Origin: Palsa-1188 sp050010575
GTDB taxonomy: Bacteria; Bacillota; DSM-12270; Thermacetogeniales; Thermacetogeniaceae
Direction of reading: 5' to 3'
Length of the DNA: 13,235 nt
Assembly: GCA_050010575.1 (NCBI GenBank)
Contig: JBEKKU010000064.1
Location: 1-13,235, forward strand
The notes beneath the pieces are model-generated. The model made no database searches. It had not been told where the DNA came from and saw nothing but the letters and a program-made list of their open reading frames with translations. Of the stretch, positions 1-7,323 are shown one piece after another; within the stretch, counting starts at the first letter, position 1, and every line of letters starts with the position of its first letter. The position numbers and the translations under genes are program-made.

Positions 1-2
1 CC

Positions 3-245
3 TTCGGTATCACTATACATGAGGGCCGGCAGGCATACTATGTGCGCGACAACGGCGCCGGCTTTGACATGACCTATGCCGGCAAGCTCTTCGAACCCTT
101 CCAGCGGCTGCACTCCGCCAAAGAATACTCCGGCACCGGCATCGGCCTGGCCTCAGTGCAGCGCATAATCCGACGCCATGGTGGGCAGATCTGGGCTGAG
201 GGCGAGGTAGATCAGGGAGCGACTTTTTATTTCACGCTTAAATAG
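3..245 (+). CDS. Sensor histidine kinase, C-terminal ATPase domain (5' truncated by window)
   Basis: The reading frame is open from the first bases and ends at TAG 243-245, so only the last 80 or so residues are visible. They are the end of a HATPase_c (GHKL) domain: the G1 box reads DNGAGFD, followed by the F-box-like LFEPFQRLHSA and the G2 box GTGIGLA, then the usual end G-G-x-I-W-A-E-G...GATFYFTL. These loops bind ATP and close over it for histidine autophosphorylation. The wording 'PFQRLHS..E..GTGIGLA..QRII.RHGG' is typical of PAS/phytochrome-type hybrid or soluble sensor kinases. The histidine-containing dimerisation region and the sensor part lie outside the window, so the signal is unknown. 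No response regulator follows within the window. I see no promoter for anything else here, and transcription probably ends at the hairpin at 365-401. Confidence 0.9.
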   Translation, partial: FGITIHEGRQAYYVRDNGAGFDMTYAGKLFEPFQRLHSAKEYSGTGIGLASVQRIIRRHGGQIWAEGEVDQGATFYFTLK

Positions 246-364
246 GATGAGCTGCAGCAGATACCTGAAGATTGAGAGCATAACTTAGCAATTATCTACC
301 ACCGGATGTCCTGGCGGCTTTGATTATGTCGGTTTCTTGTCTTTTGATTTATCCATATCTATTC

Positions 365-401
365 AGCCCCCGATCAGCCGCCGACGGCCGGGGCTTTTTT
401 T
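365..401 (+). terminator. Rho-independent terminator after the histidine kinase
   Basis: AGCCCC at 365-370 pairs with GGGGCT at 390-395, with an inner GCCG/CGGC helix, and is followed by a run of seven T (395-401). It lies 120 bp past the kinase stop codon and upstream of the next promoter, so it probably separates the two transcription units. The stretch between (246-364) shows nothing else I can support. Confidence 0.8.
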
Positions 402-453
402 AATGAGCGGCAAACAAATATTTTACGGGGGGTCAGTTTAGAGGGAAGGAAAA

Positions 454-482
454 TTGTTATAGGTGACGAACATCCATATAAT
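454..482 (+). promoter_or_regulatory. Sigma-A promoter of the stalk-domain gene
   Basis: TTGTTA (454-459) is separated by exactly 17 bp from a perfect TATAAT (477-482). The start codon at 514 lies about 25 nt past the expected transcription start, with the ribosome site AAGGGGG at 500-506 in between. The -35 box matches the consensus at four of six positions. Confidence 0.75.
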
Positions 483-513
483 GTAATTTATACTATATTA
501 AGGGGGCTATTGC

Positions 514-963
514 GTGAGAAAGCCATGTGTCGTTGCTGGTGTGGTATTAGCTATTACGCTAACATTATCCGGCGTTACCTGGGCCGGAGGCAATACGTCT
601 CCGGAAACAATGTCGTTTGTAATCGGGAAGAGTTCGTACAGTGTTGGCGGTATCGTTCACAAGATTGATGTGGCGCCGTTTATCGAGAACGGCAGGGTAT
701 TTGTGCCTGCTCGCTATCTTGACGCCATCGGCATAAAGATGAGTTGGGATCGGGCAACATCTACAGTGACGCTGACCGAGGGTAACACTATTGCAAAGTT
801 CGTCATCGGTAAGAAGAGCATGATTGTCAACGGAAAGGAAGGCGCTATGGGTGTCGCCCCGATTTTAAAGAATAAACGGGCGTTTATCCCGATACGCTAT
901 GTAGGCGAGGCATTTGGTTGCGCTGTTAAATGGGATCAGGCGTCGCATACTGTGAGCATTTAG
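514..963 (+). CDS. Secreted copper-amine-oxidase N-terminal-like (stalk) domain protein
   Basis: 149 residues, GTG start, with AAGGGGG seven bases upstream. Residues 1-24 form a signal peptide: positive MRK, a hydrophobic core, then a likely signal peptidase I cut after V-T-W-A. The mature part holds two copies of the 'stalk' repeat typical of the copper amine oxidase N-terminal family: IDVAPFIENGRVFVPARYL and MGVAPILKNKRAFIPIRYV, each followed by a W-D-x-A-x-x-T-V segment. Despite the family name these domains carry no copper or amine oxidase chemistry; in clostridia they are usually fused to larger exported catalytic or cell-wall domains. Here the protein is only the domain pair, so it may be a free exported or surface-binding module; its function is unknown. 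It sits alone, between a terminator and a region of gene debris, behind its own promoter. Confidence 0.85.
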   Translation: MRKPCVVAGVVLAITLTLSGVTWAGGNTSPETMSFVIGKSSYSVGGIVHKIDVAPFIENGRVFVPARYLDAIGIKMSWDRATSTVTLTEGNTIAKFVIGKKSMIVNGKEGAMGVAPILKNKRAFIPIRYVGEAFGCAVKWDQASHTVSI

Positions 964-1404
964 CCGGCGTCATTCAGCCCCCAGGTCATATGTACCCCAC
1001 TGGTAGACGGGCAAGGTTGTCATAGGCTAAAACATGAGATAGAAACCGGAAGTATCTCCAGGATACTGTCGGAATACAGCAGCATTCACGGTGACTATCT
1101 ATTCGGGCCATAGCCAGGGTGATCGAAAACTCCGGCAGGAATGCCTTTATGAGCTATACCCTGCCGGAGGCGGTGCTGTAGGCCTTCCCCGCTGCTGCGA
1201 GATCTCCAGCCTGGAGGAAGTGGACGTCTAATTGGATCTTCTCGATTACTAGCTCATGACAGCATTTACAGAAAAGAGGAACCCGGTTTTTAAAGGGGAA
1301 TAAAGGCGTGAAACCAAGGATTTTGGTCATCTAGGAAGAATTCAGATGCAGCCGGCAAGTCTACGTTTAGAGGTATCAGGCAATATTCCAGGAATAACCG
1401 GCTA
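964..1404. other. Gene-free stretch with one recognisable gene relic
   Basis: About 440 bp between two real genes. The only recognisable content is the decayed helicase fragment at 1106-1231. The parts 964-1105 and 1232-1404 show no open frame, no strong terminator and no RNA gene that I can support. A tiny frame opens at GTG 1308 but stops after eight codons. Confidence 0.6.
1106..1231 (+). pseudogene. Relic of a DinG-like helicase C-terminus (copy A, internally deleted)
   Basis: Read from 1110, the frame gives I-A-R-V-I-E-N-S-G-R-N-A-F-M-S-Y-T-L-P-E-A-V-L and then a stop, without a start codon or ribosome site. After a frame change the text continues R-C-C-E-I-S-S-L-E-E-V-D-V-stop. Both pieces match the longer relic at 10957-11191: by my count 61 of 69 bases match in the first block (1110-1178 against 10961-11029) and 45 of 51 in the second (1181-1231 against 11141-11191). 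Copy A lacks about 110 bp that in copy B encode the helicase motif QGFGRLIR. Five of the eight differences in the first block are synonymous. This is dead sequence; its interest lies in its position on the left side of the acyl-CoA/Fix island. Confidence 0.7.
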
Positions 1405-2547
1405 TTAACACCCTAATTGCTTGGCAATGACGATCCGGAGAATTTCAGAGGTACCTTCTGCAATCTCCATCAGCTTGGCATCGCGTAGGTAGCGCTCTTC
1501 GGGACGGTCTGTGGTATAGGCGGCTCCACCGTGGATCTGAATGGCCTGGTTGGCTGCCTGCATGGCAATTTCCGAGGCAAATACTTTGGCCATGGCCGCT
1601 TCTTTACGGTGTGGTTTATTGTTGTCTACCAGCCATGCTGCTTTGTATGTCATGAGACGGGCAAGCTCGTATTGAGTGGCCATATCCGCCAGTTTGAACC
1701 TGATTGCTTGGAACTTTGAAAGCGGCTGGCCGAACTGTTTGCGTTTTCTGGCGTAGGAAAGAGAGGACTCCAAACAGGCATGGGCGATACCGACTGACAG
1801 TGCGGCAATGCCGATCCGGCCCCGATCGATTGCCTGGAGGGCTTGAAAATAACCATTGCCTCTCGTTCCCAGGAGATTCTCCTGCGGGATTCGACAGTCA
1901 TCGAAAAATATTTCTACCGTGCTTACCCCGCGCATGCCCAATTTATCGTACTTGCTGCCGATAGTAAAACCCGGAATTCCGGACGGTACAAGCATCAAGC
2001 TCATACGATCTCTTGCTCTCCCGGTATTCTCCGTGACTGTGCTGACTACCACTAACCCTGCCCGATCGGCATTAGTGATGAAATTTTTCTTGCCGTTGAG
2101 GACCCAGTTATCACCCGACTGGATAGCGGAAGTTGTAATCGCAGCCATGTCAGATCCCGCCCCGGTTTCTGTCGCTGCAAAAGCCCCCAGATACTTGCCC
2201 TGCACAAGTGGAGCCAGGTAATCTTCCTTTTGACGGGATGAACCGAAAAGGTGAATCGATTCAGCAGCCAGGGCAGTGTGGCTGGCGATGACCAGGGCTG
2301 TAGATGCACAGACACGTGCAATCTCTTCTACTGCTATGGCAAAGCCGATATAACCGGCCTCGCTGCCTCCGTAGGCTTTAGGAAAGGGAAGGCCAAACAA
2401 GCCCATGGCCACGCTTTTATCAATAATTTCAGACGGTATTACCCCCGTCCTATCTACTATATGAGAAAGGGGGGCTATCACTTCATTGGCGAATTTAAAA
2501 ATAGTTTGTCGTAATTTTACTTGCTCTTCCGTGAAAGAGAAATACAT
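1405..2547 (-). CDS. Acyl-CoA dehydrogenase, short-chain/butyryl-CoA type
   Basis: 380 residues, the normal length for the family, with ATG start and ribosome site AAAGGGAGTG just upstream. It is an FAD enzyme that inserts (or, run backward, removes) a trans double bond between C2 and C3 of an acyl-CoA, trading electrons with an electron-transfer flavoprotein. The domains are an N-terminal helical part (1-120), a middle beta domain beginning at the signature AFAATETGAGSDMAA (about 123-137), where flavin and substrate meet, and a C-terminal helical part with IQIHGGAAYTTDRPEERYLRDAK. The catalytic base is the glutamate of AEGTSEI (about E364), in the position used by short- and medium-chain and butyryl-CoA dehydrogenases. 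It is transcribed away from the sigma-54 regulator, from its own sigma-A promoter, so it is controlled separately from the second dehydrogenase at 6173. Chain length and substrate cannot be read from the sequence alone. Confidence 0.93.
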   Translation of the reverse strand: MYFSFTEEQVKLRQTIFKFANEVIAPLSHIVDRTGVIPSEIIDKSVAMGLFGLPFPKAYGGSEAGYIGFAIAVEEIARVCASTALVIASHTALAAESIHLFGSSRQKEDYLAPLVQGKYLGAFAATETGAGSDMAAITTSAIQSGDNWVLNGKKNFITNADRAGLVVVSTVTENTGRARDRMSLMLVPSGIPGFTIGSKYDKLGMRGVSTVEIFFDDCRIPQENLLGTRGNGYFQALQAIDRGRIGIAALSVGIAHACLESSLSYARKRKQFGQPLSKFQAIRFKLADMATQYELARLMTYKAAWLVDNNKPHRKEAAMAKVFASEIAMQAANQAIQIHGGAAYTTDRPEERYLRDAKLMEIAEGTSEILRIVIAKQLGC

Positions 2548-2564
2548 CTGATCACTCCCTTTTA

Positions 2565-2579
2565 GGGCATGCCATGCCC
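2565..2579. promoter_or_regulatory. Palindrome in the acyl-CoA dehydrogenase leader, possible operator
   Basis: GGGCAT (2565-2570) and ATGCCC (2574-2579) form a perfect 6+3+6 inverted repeat. It lies between the inferred transcription start (near 2586) and the ribosome site of the leftward acyl-CoA dehydrogenase. A repressor bound here would block transcription. No protein is assigned. Confidence 0.45.
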
Positions 2580-2592
2580 ACTAATGTTCCAC

Positions 2593-2621
2593 ACGATACG
2601 ACAAATTCCTGCTTCTATCAA
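2593..2621 (-). promoter_or_regulatory. Sigma-A promoter of the leftward acyl-CoA dehydrogenase
   Basis: On the minus strand TTGATA (2621-2616, five of six consensus bases) is followed after exactly 17 bp by TATCGT (2598-2593, four of six). Transcription would start near 2586, about 40 nt before the ATG. The spacing is ideal but the -10 box is imperfect. I found no -24/-12 element with the right GG-N10-GC spacing upstream of this gene. Confidence 0.5.
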
Positions 2622-2622
2622 T

Positions 2623-2640
2623 AGAGTCACGAGAGTCACG
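2623..2640. repeat. Perfect 9-bp tandem repeat directly upstream of the -35 box
   Basis: AGAGTCACG occurs twice back to back (2623-2631 and 2632-2640). Relative to the leftward promoter it covers roughly -36 to -55, the usual place for an activator that touches RNA polymerase. Confidence 0.5.
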
Positions 2641-2793
2641 CAGCAACCTGCTCTATCCAATAAATTACATATGGGGAGTCAGGTTTAGTATGGAAGGACT
2701 AATTCAAACTTCGTCGAAAATAGTAAAGTGCATCGTAATTTGATGGAATTTAAATGCCAATTATCAGTAAGTAAGGTCCAGGGGAGTGCTAAA

Positions 2794-4215
2794 ATGCAGC
2801 GCCCAGTTAATTTAATCCATAAAAGTGAGAATAATAATAAACAAAACAATAATGATCATGGAAGAATGGAAAATCAACAACTCATCGATTCCAGATTTAT
2901 GAATAAACTGATGGAAGCTTCGTATGACGGCTTTATTATCTTCGACATGCATGGAGAAATTATCAATGGTGGTGGTCTATTGCTTGATAAAATGGACCAG
3001 CTTTCTAGATCAGACATGCAAAAAGCATGCCAGAATGTCATTTGCTCCGGAAAGAGAGTCACGCATCTATTGCAAAACGTAGATTCCAACCGGATTTTTC
3101 TTTTAACAGCCAGTCCGGTTTTCGAAGATAACCAGGTGTCTTATATTGTTTGCAATATCCGGGACATTGAAAACTTGAAAGCCCTTGAACAGGAAGCTGA
3201 CTATTTTAATCTTCAGCAGTCAAATAATCTTGCTATGTCTGAGTATGGGGCCTATCAAGAAGAATTAAAAGATTTTATAACTCGCAGTGCTGCCATGCAA
3301 ACTGTCCTGACATCGGCTATAAGAGTGGCTCAGGTAGATTCCACGATCCTGATTACAGGAGAATCCGGTGTTGGTAAGGGTATGTTGGCACGCATTATTC
3401 ATAGAGTTAGTAAACGGAAAGGCTGCTCTTTTGTGAAGATTTCGTGCGGGGCAATACCTGAGCAGCTCTTAGAATCAGAATTGTTTGGATATGAGGCCGG
3501 TGCATTTACAGGGGCGCGCAGGGAAGGTAAGCCCGGACTTTTCGAGTTGGCAGCCAATGGAACGGTATTTCTGGATGAGGTTGCAGAACTCCCACTCAGT
3601 TTGCAAGTCAAGCTGCTGAATGTTCTCCAGGATCATACCTTTATGCGGGTCGGAGGCATAAAAGAAATCACTACGAATGCACGGGTAATAGCGGCAACGA
3701 ATAAGAACCTAGAGCAAGAGATGGAAAAAGGTGCTTTCCGGGCTGATCTTTTTTATCGGCTTCATGTAATTCCAATCGTGCTCCCTCCATTGCGCGTTCG
3801 CAGGGGCGATATTTTACCTCTGGTTTCCCATTTTATCGCAATTTATAACAAGCGTTATGGTTTTCGGCATCACATCAGTCCGGAGGCCTTGGACTGTCTC
3901 ATGAAATATAACTGGCCCGGCAATGTTCGGGAACTCCAAAATGTGGTCGAATTCCTGATTGTCATGACGCAGAATGACGAGATTAGGCTGAGCGATCTTC
4001 CCGAGAAGCTGGTAGAAGCAGTTCGAGTGGTGGGAGGCTGTAAACAACCTGGAGATAGGATGACTCTTAAGGGTGCAATTGAGGAATATGAAAGTTGTTT
4101 GATTGGCCAGGTTTTGATCGAACACGAGACTCTGAAGGAAGCCGCTGATCGACTTGGCATTGATATTTCTACCTTGACCAGAAAGAAGCAGAAATACGGC
4201 CTGGTAAAAACATGA
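2794..4215 (+). CDS. Sigma-54-dependent transcriptional activator (PAS, AAA+, HTH)
   Basis: 473 residues from ATG 2794, chosen because GGGGAGTG sits six bases upstream; the frame stays open to a GTG at 2728, but that has no ribosome site. Order of parts: an Asn-rich, poorly structured start (1-30), a PAS sensor domain (about 35-130, with a D-G-F-I-I-F-D strand), a linker helix, and a complete sigma-54 AAA+ domain. The AAA+ domain has Walker A GESGVGKG (189-196), the sigma-54-contacting loop GAFTGA (236-241), Walker B VFLDEV (258-263) and WPGNVREL (374-381). A Fis/TyrR-like helix-turn-helix (about 446-469) binds upstream sites. There is no receiver domain, so a small ligand probably acts through PAS. 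The perfect -24/-12 promoter 470 bp downstream, before the CoA-transferase/fix operon, is its obvious target. Such activators often sense the substrate of the pathway they control; here the ligand is unknown. Confidence 0.93.
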   Translation: MQRPVNLIHKSENNNKQNNNDHGRMENQQLIDSRFMNKLMEASYDGFIIFDMHGEIINGGGLLLDKMDQLSRSDMQKACQNVICSGKRVTHLLQNVDSNRIFLLTASPVFEDNQVSYIVCNIRDIENLKALEQEADYFNLQQSNNLAMSEYGAYQEELKDFITRSAAMQTVLTSAIRVAQVDSTILITGESGVGKGMLARIIHRVSKRKGCSFVKISCGAIPEQLLESELFGYEAGAFTGARREGKPGLFELAANGTVFLDEVAELPLSLQVKLLNVLQDHTFMRVGGIKEITTNARVIAATNKNLEQEMEKGAFRADLFYRLHVIPIVLPPLRVRRGDILPLVSHFIAIYNKRYGFRHHISPEALDCLMKYNWPGNVRELQNVVEFLIVMTQNDEIRLSDLPEKLVEAVRVVGGCKQPGDRMTLKGAIEEYESCLIGQVLIEHETLKEAADRLGIDISTLTRKKQKYGLVKT

Positions 4216-4253
4216 TCTGGTGAACTACTAGGCTGGTAAGCTGGTTGAGGCAA

Positions 4254-4308
4254 GAAAAATGCCCCATGGATTGCTGATAAGATCCCACGGGGCATTTTTC
4301 TTTGTTTT
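4254..4308 (+). terminator. Strong rho-independent terminator of the regulator gene
   Basis: GAAAAATGCCCC (4254-4265) pairs perfectly with GGGGCATTTTTC (4289-4300), with a T-rich tail after it. The stem is A-rich on the left and T-rich on the right, so it could act in both directions. It insulates the regulator from the sigma-54 operon, so the operon must use its own promoter. Confidence 0.9.
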
Positions 4309-4545
4309 ATGTACTTCTGGTATTTTGAAAAACTTGGAGCCCTCTCGATCCCCCCTTTCATTGCCTTCCCATTTTCTCTAGTCCCAAAAGGTTATCAGTG
4401 CCCCTGTCTCATAATTTGTTCCCTTTATTTGTCCCTCCTCCAACTTGAGTATAGATAGCTCTCCAGTGCTATATGCAAATAAAATGCCCATGGTAAGCAA
4501 AATAATATTAAAAAATGATACTTAAAAATTTATTTGTATCTTTAA

Positions 4546-4596
4546 TTGTGCAAATGTGCATAAAACAATGTTTGGAAAAGATGCTTTATTGCACAT
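4546..4596. promoter_or_regulatory. Candidate upstream activator sites for the sigma-54 regulator
   Basis: TTGTGCA (4546-4552), ATGTGCA (4554-4560) and, inverted, TTATTGCACAT (4586-4596) share a TGTGCA core. TGTGCATAAA near 4556 and TTTATTGCACA at 4585 form an imperfect dyad. The cluster lies about 85-140 bp before the -24 element, the distance at which sigma-54 activators usually bind. The surrounding DNA (4309-4680) is very AT-rich and otherwise empty. Assignment to this regulator is inference from position. Confidence 0.5.
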
Positions 4597-4682
4597 ATTC
4601 TTTGACTCGTTTCATTTCAGCGGGTATCTTGATGCTTGGGCAGCGTAAGGATTGAACTGTTTAAGAATTCAAGAATAGAAAT

Positions 4683-4698
4683 TGGCACGTCTCTTGCT
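4683..4698 (+). promoter_or_regulatory. Sigma-54 (-24/-12) promoter of the CoA-transferase/fix operon
   Basis: TGGCAC (4683-4688), five bases, then TTGCT (4694-4698) matches the consensus TGGCAC-N5-TTGCW at every fixed position, with the required 10 bases between GG and GC. Transcription should start near 4709, leaving a leader of about 165 nt before the first gene. Confidence 0.92.
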
Positions 4699-4771
4699 CT
4701 ACTTTTATAATGATTAGCTTGAGGGTCTGATAAGGAATTAGTTTAGGAAATGTATTTCCGGGAACAATTTC

Positions 4772-4817
4772 GGAGGTGATGGCAAGAGAAACAACGGTAC
4801 GCTCTTCCTGCAAATAA
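4772..4817 (+). other. Perfect Shine-Dalgarno followed by a 12-codon frame in the operon leader
   Basis: GGAGGTGAT (4772-4780) is the full complement of the 16S rRNA tail, the best ribosome site in the window, yet no gene follows it. ATG 4779-4781 overlaps it and opens a 12-codon frame (M-A-R-E-T-T-V-R-S-S-C-K, stop at 4815-4817). The two-base gap to GGAGG is shorter than normal for initiation. A weak AAGAG...CTCTT hairpin and a T-rich stretch follow. It could be a leader peptide, the remnant of a lost gene, or chance. Confidence 0.3.
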
Positions 4818-4873
4818 TTTTTTAAGTAGTTTTGGAAACGATGAAATCAATAACGAAAAGCGGGGGAAAAATC

Positions 4874-6154
4874 ATGAAGTCTGTTGAGGAAATGCAAAGG
4901 GTGTCTGCTCCAGTATTGATTCCAAAGTTTGGCCCCTTAGAGGGGATGCGGGTTCTTTCTACAGGGAGTATTGTTGCAATGCCTCAGGCAGCCAACATGC
5001 TGGCAGACTTTGGGGCCGAAGTAATCCATGTCGAGCGTCCTAAAATAGGCGACCCTTATCGTACCCTGGCGCCTTTTGTACAAGATACAGGAAAAAAAGT
5101 TAGCGCAAGCTGGGCACAAGATGCCAGGAACCGTTTGAGCCTTTCGTTGGAAGTTAATTTGAATATTCCCGAAGCTAAAGAGATCTTTTTGGGCCTGATC
5201 AAAAACTCGGACATCTGGCTTGAAAACCTAGTCTGGATAGAAAAACTCGGTATTACTGATGAGATGTGTCTTGACGTGAACCCGAAACTGGTAATTGCCC
5301 ATGTGAGCGGATTCGGGAGACCGCAGTTTGGAGGTATTCCTGAAATATGTGACCGGGGCTCTTATGACATGATTGGACAGGCGGCAAGCGGTTGGATGAG
5401 TTTGATGGGATTCCCTGAACCGAACCCTCCCTCTATGGCCAAGCCCTGGGCCAATGACTATATCTCGGCCATGATGTCAGTTTTTGGGGTCCTGATTGGC
5501 TATATTAACGCTAAAAAAACTGGAAAAGGCCAGGTGGTTGATGTCGCTCAATATGAAGCCAACGCCCGCCAACTCTCAGATACCTTCGTTTCTTACCTGG
5601 AAGCAGGCATCTTGCGCGGGCGCACAGGGAATAAATCTCCTGCCTTCCAGCCTTACGATGTTTTCCGGGCTAAGGACAAATGGGTCTGCGTAGCTGCCTT
5701 TGGACCAGCAGTCTACCAGCGCTTTATCAAGGCTTTGGGTCTTGATCTCGACCACTATACGTGGAAAGAATGTGCATCTTCCGTAGAAGCCGTGGCGTCT
5801 GAAAAAGGGCAGGAAGTTGACCGCTTAACCAGGGAATGGATTGGCGTCCGGACAGCTATCGAGGTGGAAGAGCACATGTCAAAATATAAAGTTCCCTGCT
5901 CCGTTGTCTATGACGCCAAGGACCTGGCTGAAAATCCTCATTGGCAGGCACGGGGAAACTTTATTGAATACGAAGATCAAACCCTGGGCAGGAAGATCAA
6001 AGCCTTCGGTATAGCTCCAAAACTGAGTGCAACACCAGGAATAGTTTGGCGTGGAGCGCCGACAACGGGGCAGGATACCGATGCGATCCTCTCAAAGATC
6101 CTTGGTTACAGTCAGACCGAAATTGATTCATTTAGGGAAAAAGGGATTATTTAA
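4874..6154 (+). CDS. CaiB/BaiF-type (family III) CoA transferase
   Basis: 426 residues from ATG 4874, chosen for GGGGGA six bases upstream; in-frame TTG 4832 and ATG 4841 have poor ribosome sites. Family III enzymes move CoA from an acyl-CoA donor to a free carboxylic acid through an aspartyl-CoA anhydride/thioester intermediate. The N-terminal PKFGPLEGMRVLSTGS, the central NPKLVIAHVSGFG and the end PGIVWRGAP..G.DTDAIL..LGYS correspond closely to carnitine CoA-transferase CaiB as I remember it. The likely catalytic aspartate is D195 in P-W-A-N-D-Y-I-S-A-M, matching CaiB T-A-D-Y-F-S-G. It is the first gene after the sigma-54 promoter and 18 bp before the acyl-CoA dehydrogenase gene, so it probably activates the substrate that the dehydrogenase uses, with the product CoA ester as donor. 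The acid is unknown: carnitine/crotonobetaine, an aryl-acrylate or an aliphatic acid are possible. Confidence 0.9.
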   Translation: MKSVEEMQRVSAPVLIPKFGPLEGMRVLSTGSIVAMPQAANMLADFGAEVIHVERPKIGDPYRTLAPFVQDTGKKVSASWAQDARNRLSLSLEVNLNIPEAKEIFLGLIKNSDIWLENLVWIEKLGITDEMCLDVNPKLVIAHVSGFGRPQFGGIPEICDRGSYDMIGQAASGWMSLMGFPEPNPPSMAKPWANDYISAMMSVFGVLIGYINAKKTGKGQVVDVAQYEANARQLSDTFVSYLEAGILRGRTGNKSPAFQPYDVFRAKDKWVCVAAFGPAVYQRFIKALGLDLDHYTWKECASSVEAVASEKGQEVDRLTREWIGVRTAIEVEEHMSKYKVPCSVVYDAKDLAENPHWQARGNFIEYEDQTLGRKIKAFGIAPKLSATPGIVWRGAPTTGQDTDAILSKILGYSQTEIDSFREKGII

Positions 6155-6172
6155 TCTGGAGGCGGGAGCGAA

Positions 6173-7309
6173 ATGGCGTTTCTACTAGGAGAAGACCATG
6201 AACTACTGAGAAAAACAGTGCGGGAATTTGCAGAAAAAGAAATAGCACCCCGCGCCAAAGAAGTTGATGAAAAACACGAGTTTCCCTGGGACAACGTAAA
6301 AAGATGCGCCGAGATGAACCTCATGGGAATCACTATAGCGGAGGAATACGGCGGCGCTGGCAGTGATATGCTGAGCCGGGCAATTACCCTTGAGGAGATC
6401 TCCAGGGCAAGTGCCACGGTGGGAATTATCCTCGGAGCGAACGGCCTAGTCTGTGACTGCGTGGAGTACGCAGGCACAGATGAGCAGAAAAAGAAGTACC
6501 TGATTCCCATGGCCAAGGGAGAAAAGCTGGGCGCCTTCGGTCTGACCGAGCCTAACGCCGGTTCCGATGCTGGCGGCTTGCAATCTACTGCGGTGCGTGA
6601 TGGCGACTCCTGGGTGATCAACGGATCGAAGTGCTTTATCACCAACTGTGGTCCGGCGGAGTACTACGTTATAGTAGCGAAGACCCCTGAAGAACCAGAT
6701 GTGAAGGGCCCCAGCGCATTTATCGTCGAAAAAGGCACCCCCGGCTTCACTATCGGTAGGCTCGAGGACAAGATGGGGCTTAACGGCTCTGCGACCGGCG
6801 ATTTGATCTTCAGCGATTGCCGGGTTCCTGCAGCCAACCTGTTAGGCAAACTGGGAAGGGGCCTGGCGCTCGCACTGCAGGCTCTCGATCGGGGACGCAT
6901 TTGCGTCGCTTCTATGGCTAACGGTAATTCGCAGGCCGCTCTCGATGCCGCCGTGGCCTTTGCGAAACAGCGCAAGACCTTCGGCAAGCCTATCGCAGCG
7001 CACCAGGTAATCTCGTTCTATTTGGCAGAGATGGCTACCAAGCTTGAAGCAGCGCGTTGCCTGACCTACCGTGCAGCTTCGTTGAACGATGCTGGTATGC
7101 CGTTTGGTAAGGAGGCTGCCATGGCCAAGTACTATTGCGCAGAGGTTTCTGTCTGGTGTGCCGATAAGTGCATCCAGATTCACGGCGGGTACGGCTATAC
7201 CAAGAACTTCCCGGCCGAGCGCTACCTCAGGGAAGCAAAGCTGTGGGAGATCGGTGAAGGAACATCAGAGATCCAGAAGATGGTTATCAGCAGGTATGTA
7301 ATTGGATAA
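6173..7309 (+). CDS. Acyl-CoA dehydrogenase of the fix operon
   Basis: 378 residues, ATG start, GGAGG and GGGAG upstream. It carries the family signatures AFGLTEPNAGSDAGG and QIHGGYGYTKNFPAERYLREAK, and the catalytic glutamate in GEGTSEIQ (about E362), the short-chain/butyryl-CoA dehydrogenase arrangement. E. coli CaiA, the crotonobetainyl-CoA reductase that also works beside fixABCX, has S-G-G-S-D-E-M there, so this is not a close CaiA. It converts acyl-CoA to 2-enoyl-CoA or the reverse, with electrons carried by the EtfB/EtfA pair encoded directly downstream. It belongs to the same family as the leftward gene at 1405, but the two proteins clearly differ, so they are not a recent duplicate and probably differ in substrate or direction. 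Downstream, a hairpin at 7324-7378 separates it from fixA. Confidence 0.93.
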   Translation: MAFLLGEDHELLRKTVREFAEKEIAPRAKEVDEKHEFPWDNVKRCAEMNLMGITIAEEYGGAGSDMLSRAITLEEISRASATVGIILGANGLVCDCVEYAGTDEQKKKYLIPMAKGEKLGAFGLTEPNAGSDAGGLQSTAVRDGDSWVINGSKCFITNCGPAEYYVIVAKTPEEPDVKGPSAFIVEKGTPGFTIGRLEDKMGLNGSATGDLIFSDCRVPAANLLGKLGRGLALALQALDRGRICVASMANGNSQAALDAAVAFAKQRKTFGKPIAAHQVISFYLAEMATKLEAARCLTYRAASLNDAGMPFGKEAAMAKYYCAEVSVWCADKCIQIHGGYGYTKNFPAERYLREAKLWEIGEGTSEIQKMVISRYVIG

Positions 7310-7323
7310 TCTAGTTTTTGACC

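Noticed and set aside
1308..1334. Short frame GTG-AAA-CCA-AGG-ATT-TTG-GTC-ATC-stop that looks like the start of a receiver or kinase protein (M-K-P-R-I-L-V-I)
   Set aside because: It stops after eight codons, and no continuing similarity could be read in the following bases in any frame.
1531..2514. Several plus-strand frames of 60-120 codons antisense to the leftward acyl-CoA dehydrogenase
   Set aside because: They overlap a complete, well-conserved gene, have no family features and no ribosome sites; they are antisense shadows.
2641..2659. AGCAA...ATCC on the minus strand as a sigma-54 promoter for the leftward acyl-CoA dehydrogenase
   Set aside because: The distance between the GC and GG equivalents is 12 bases rather than 10, and the -24 box does not match. 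A sigma-A promoter with ideal spacing lies downstream of it.
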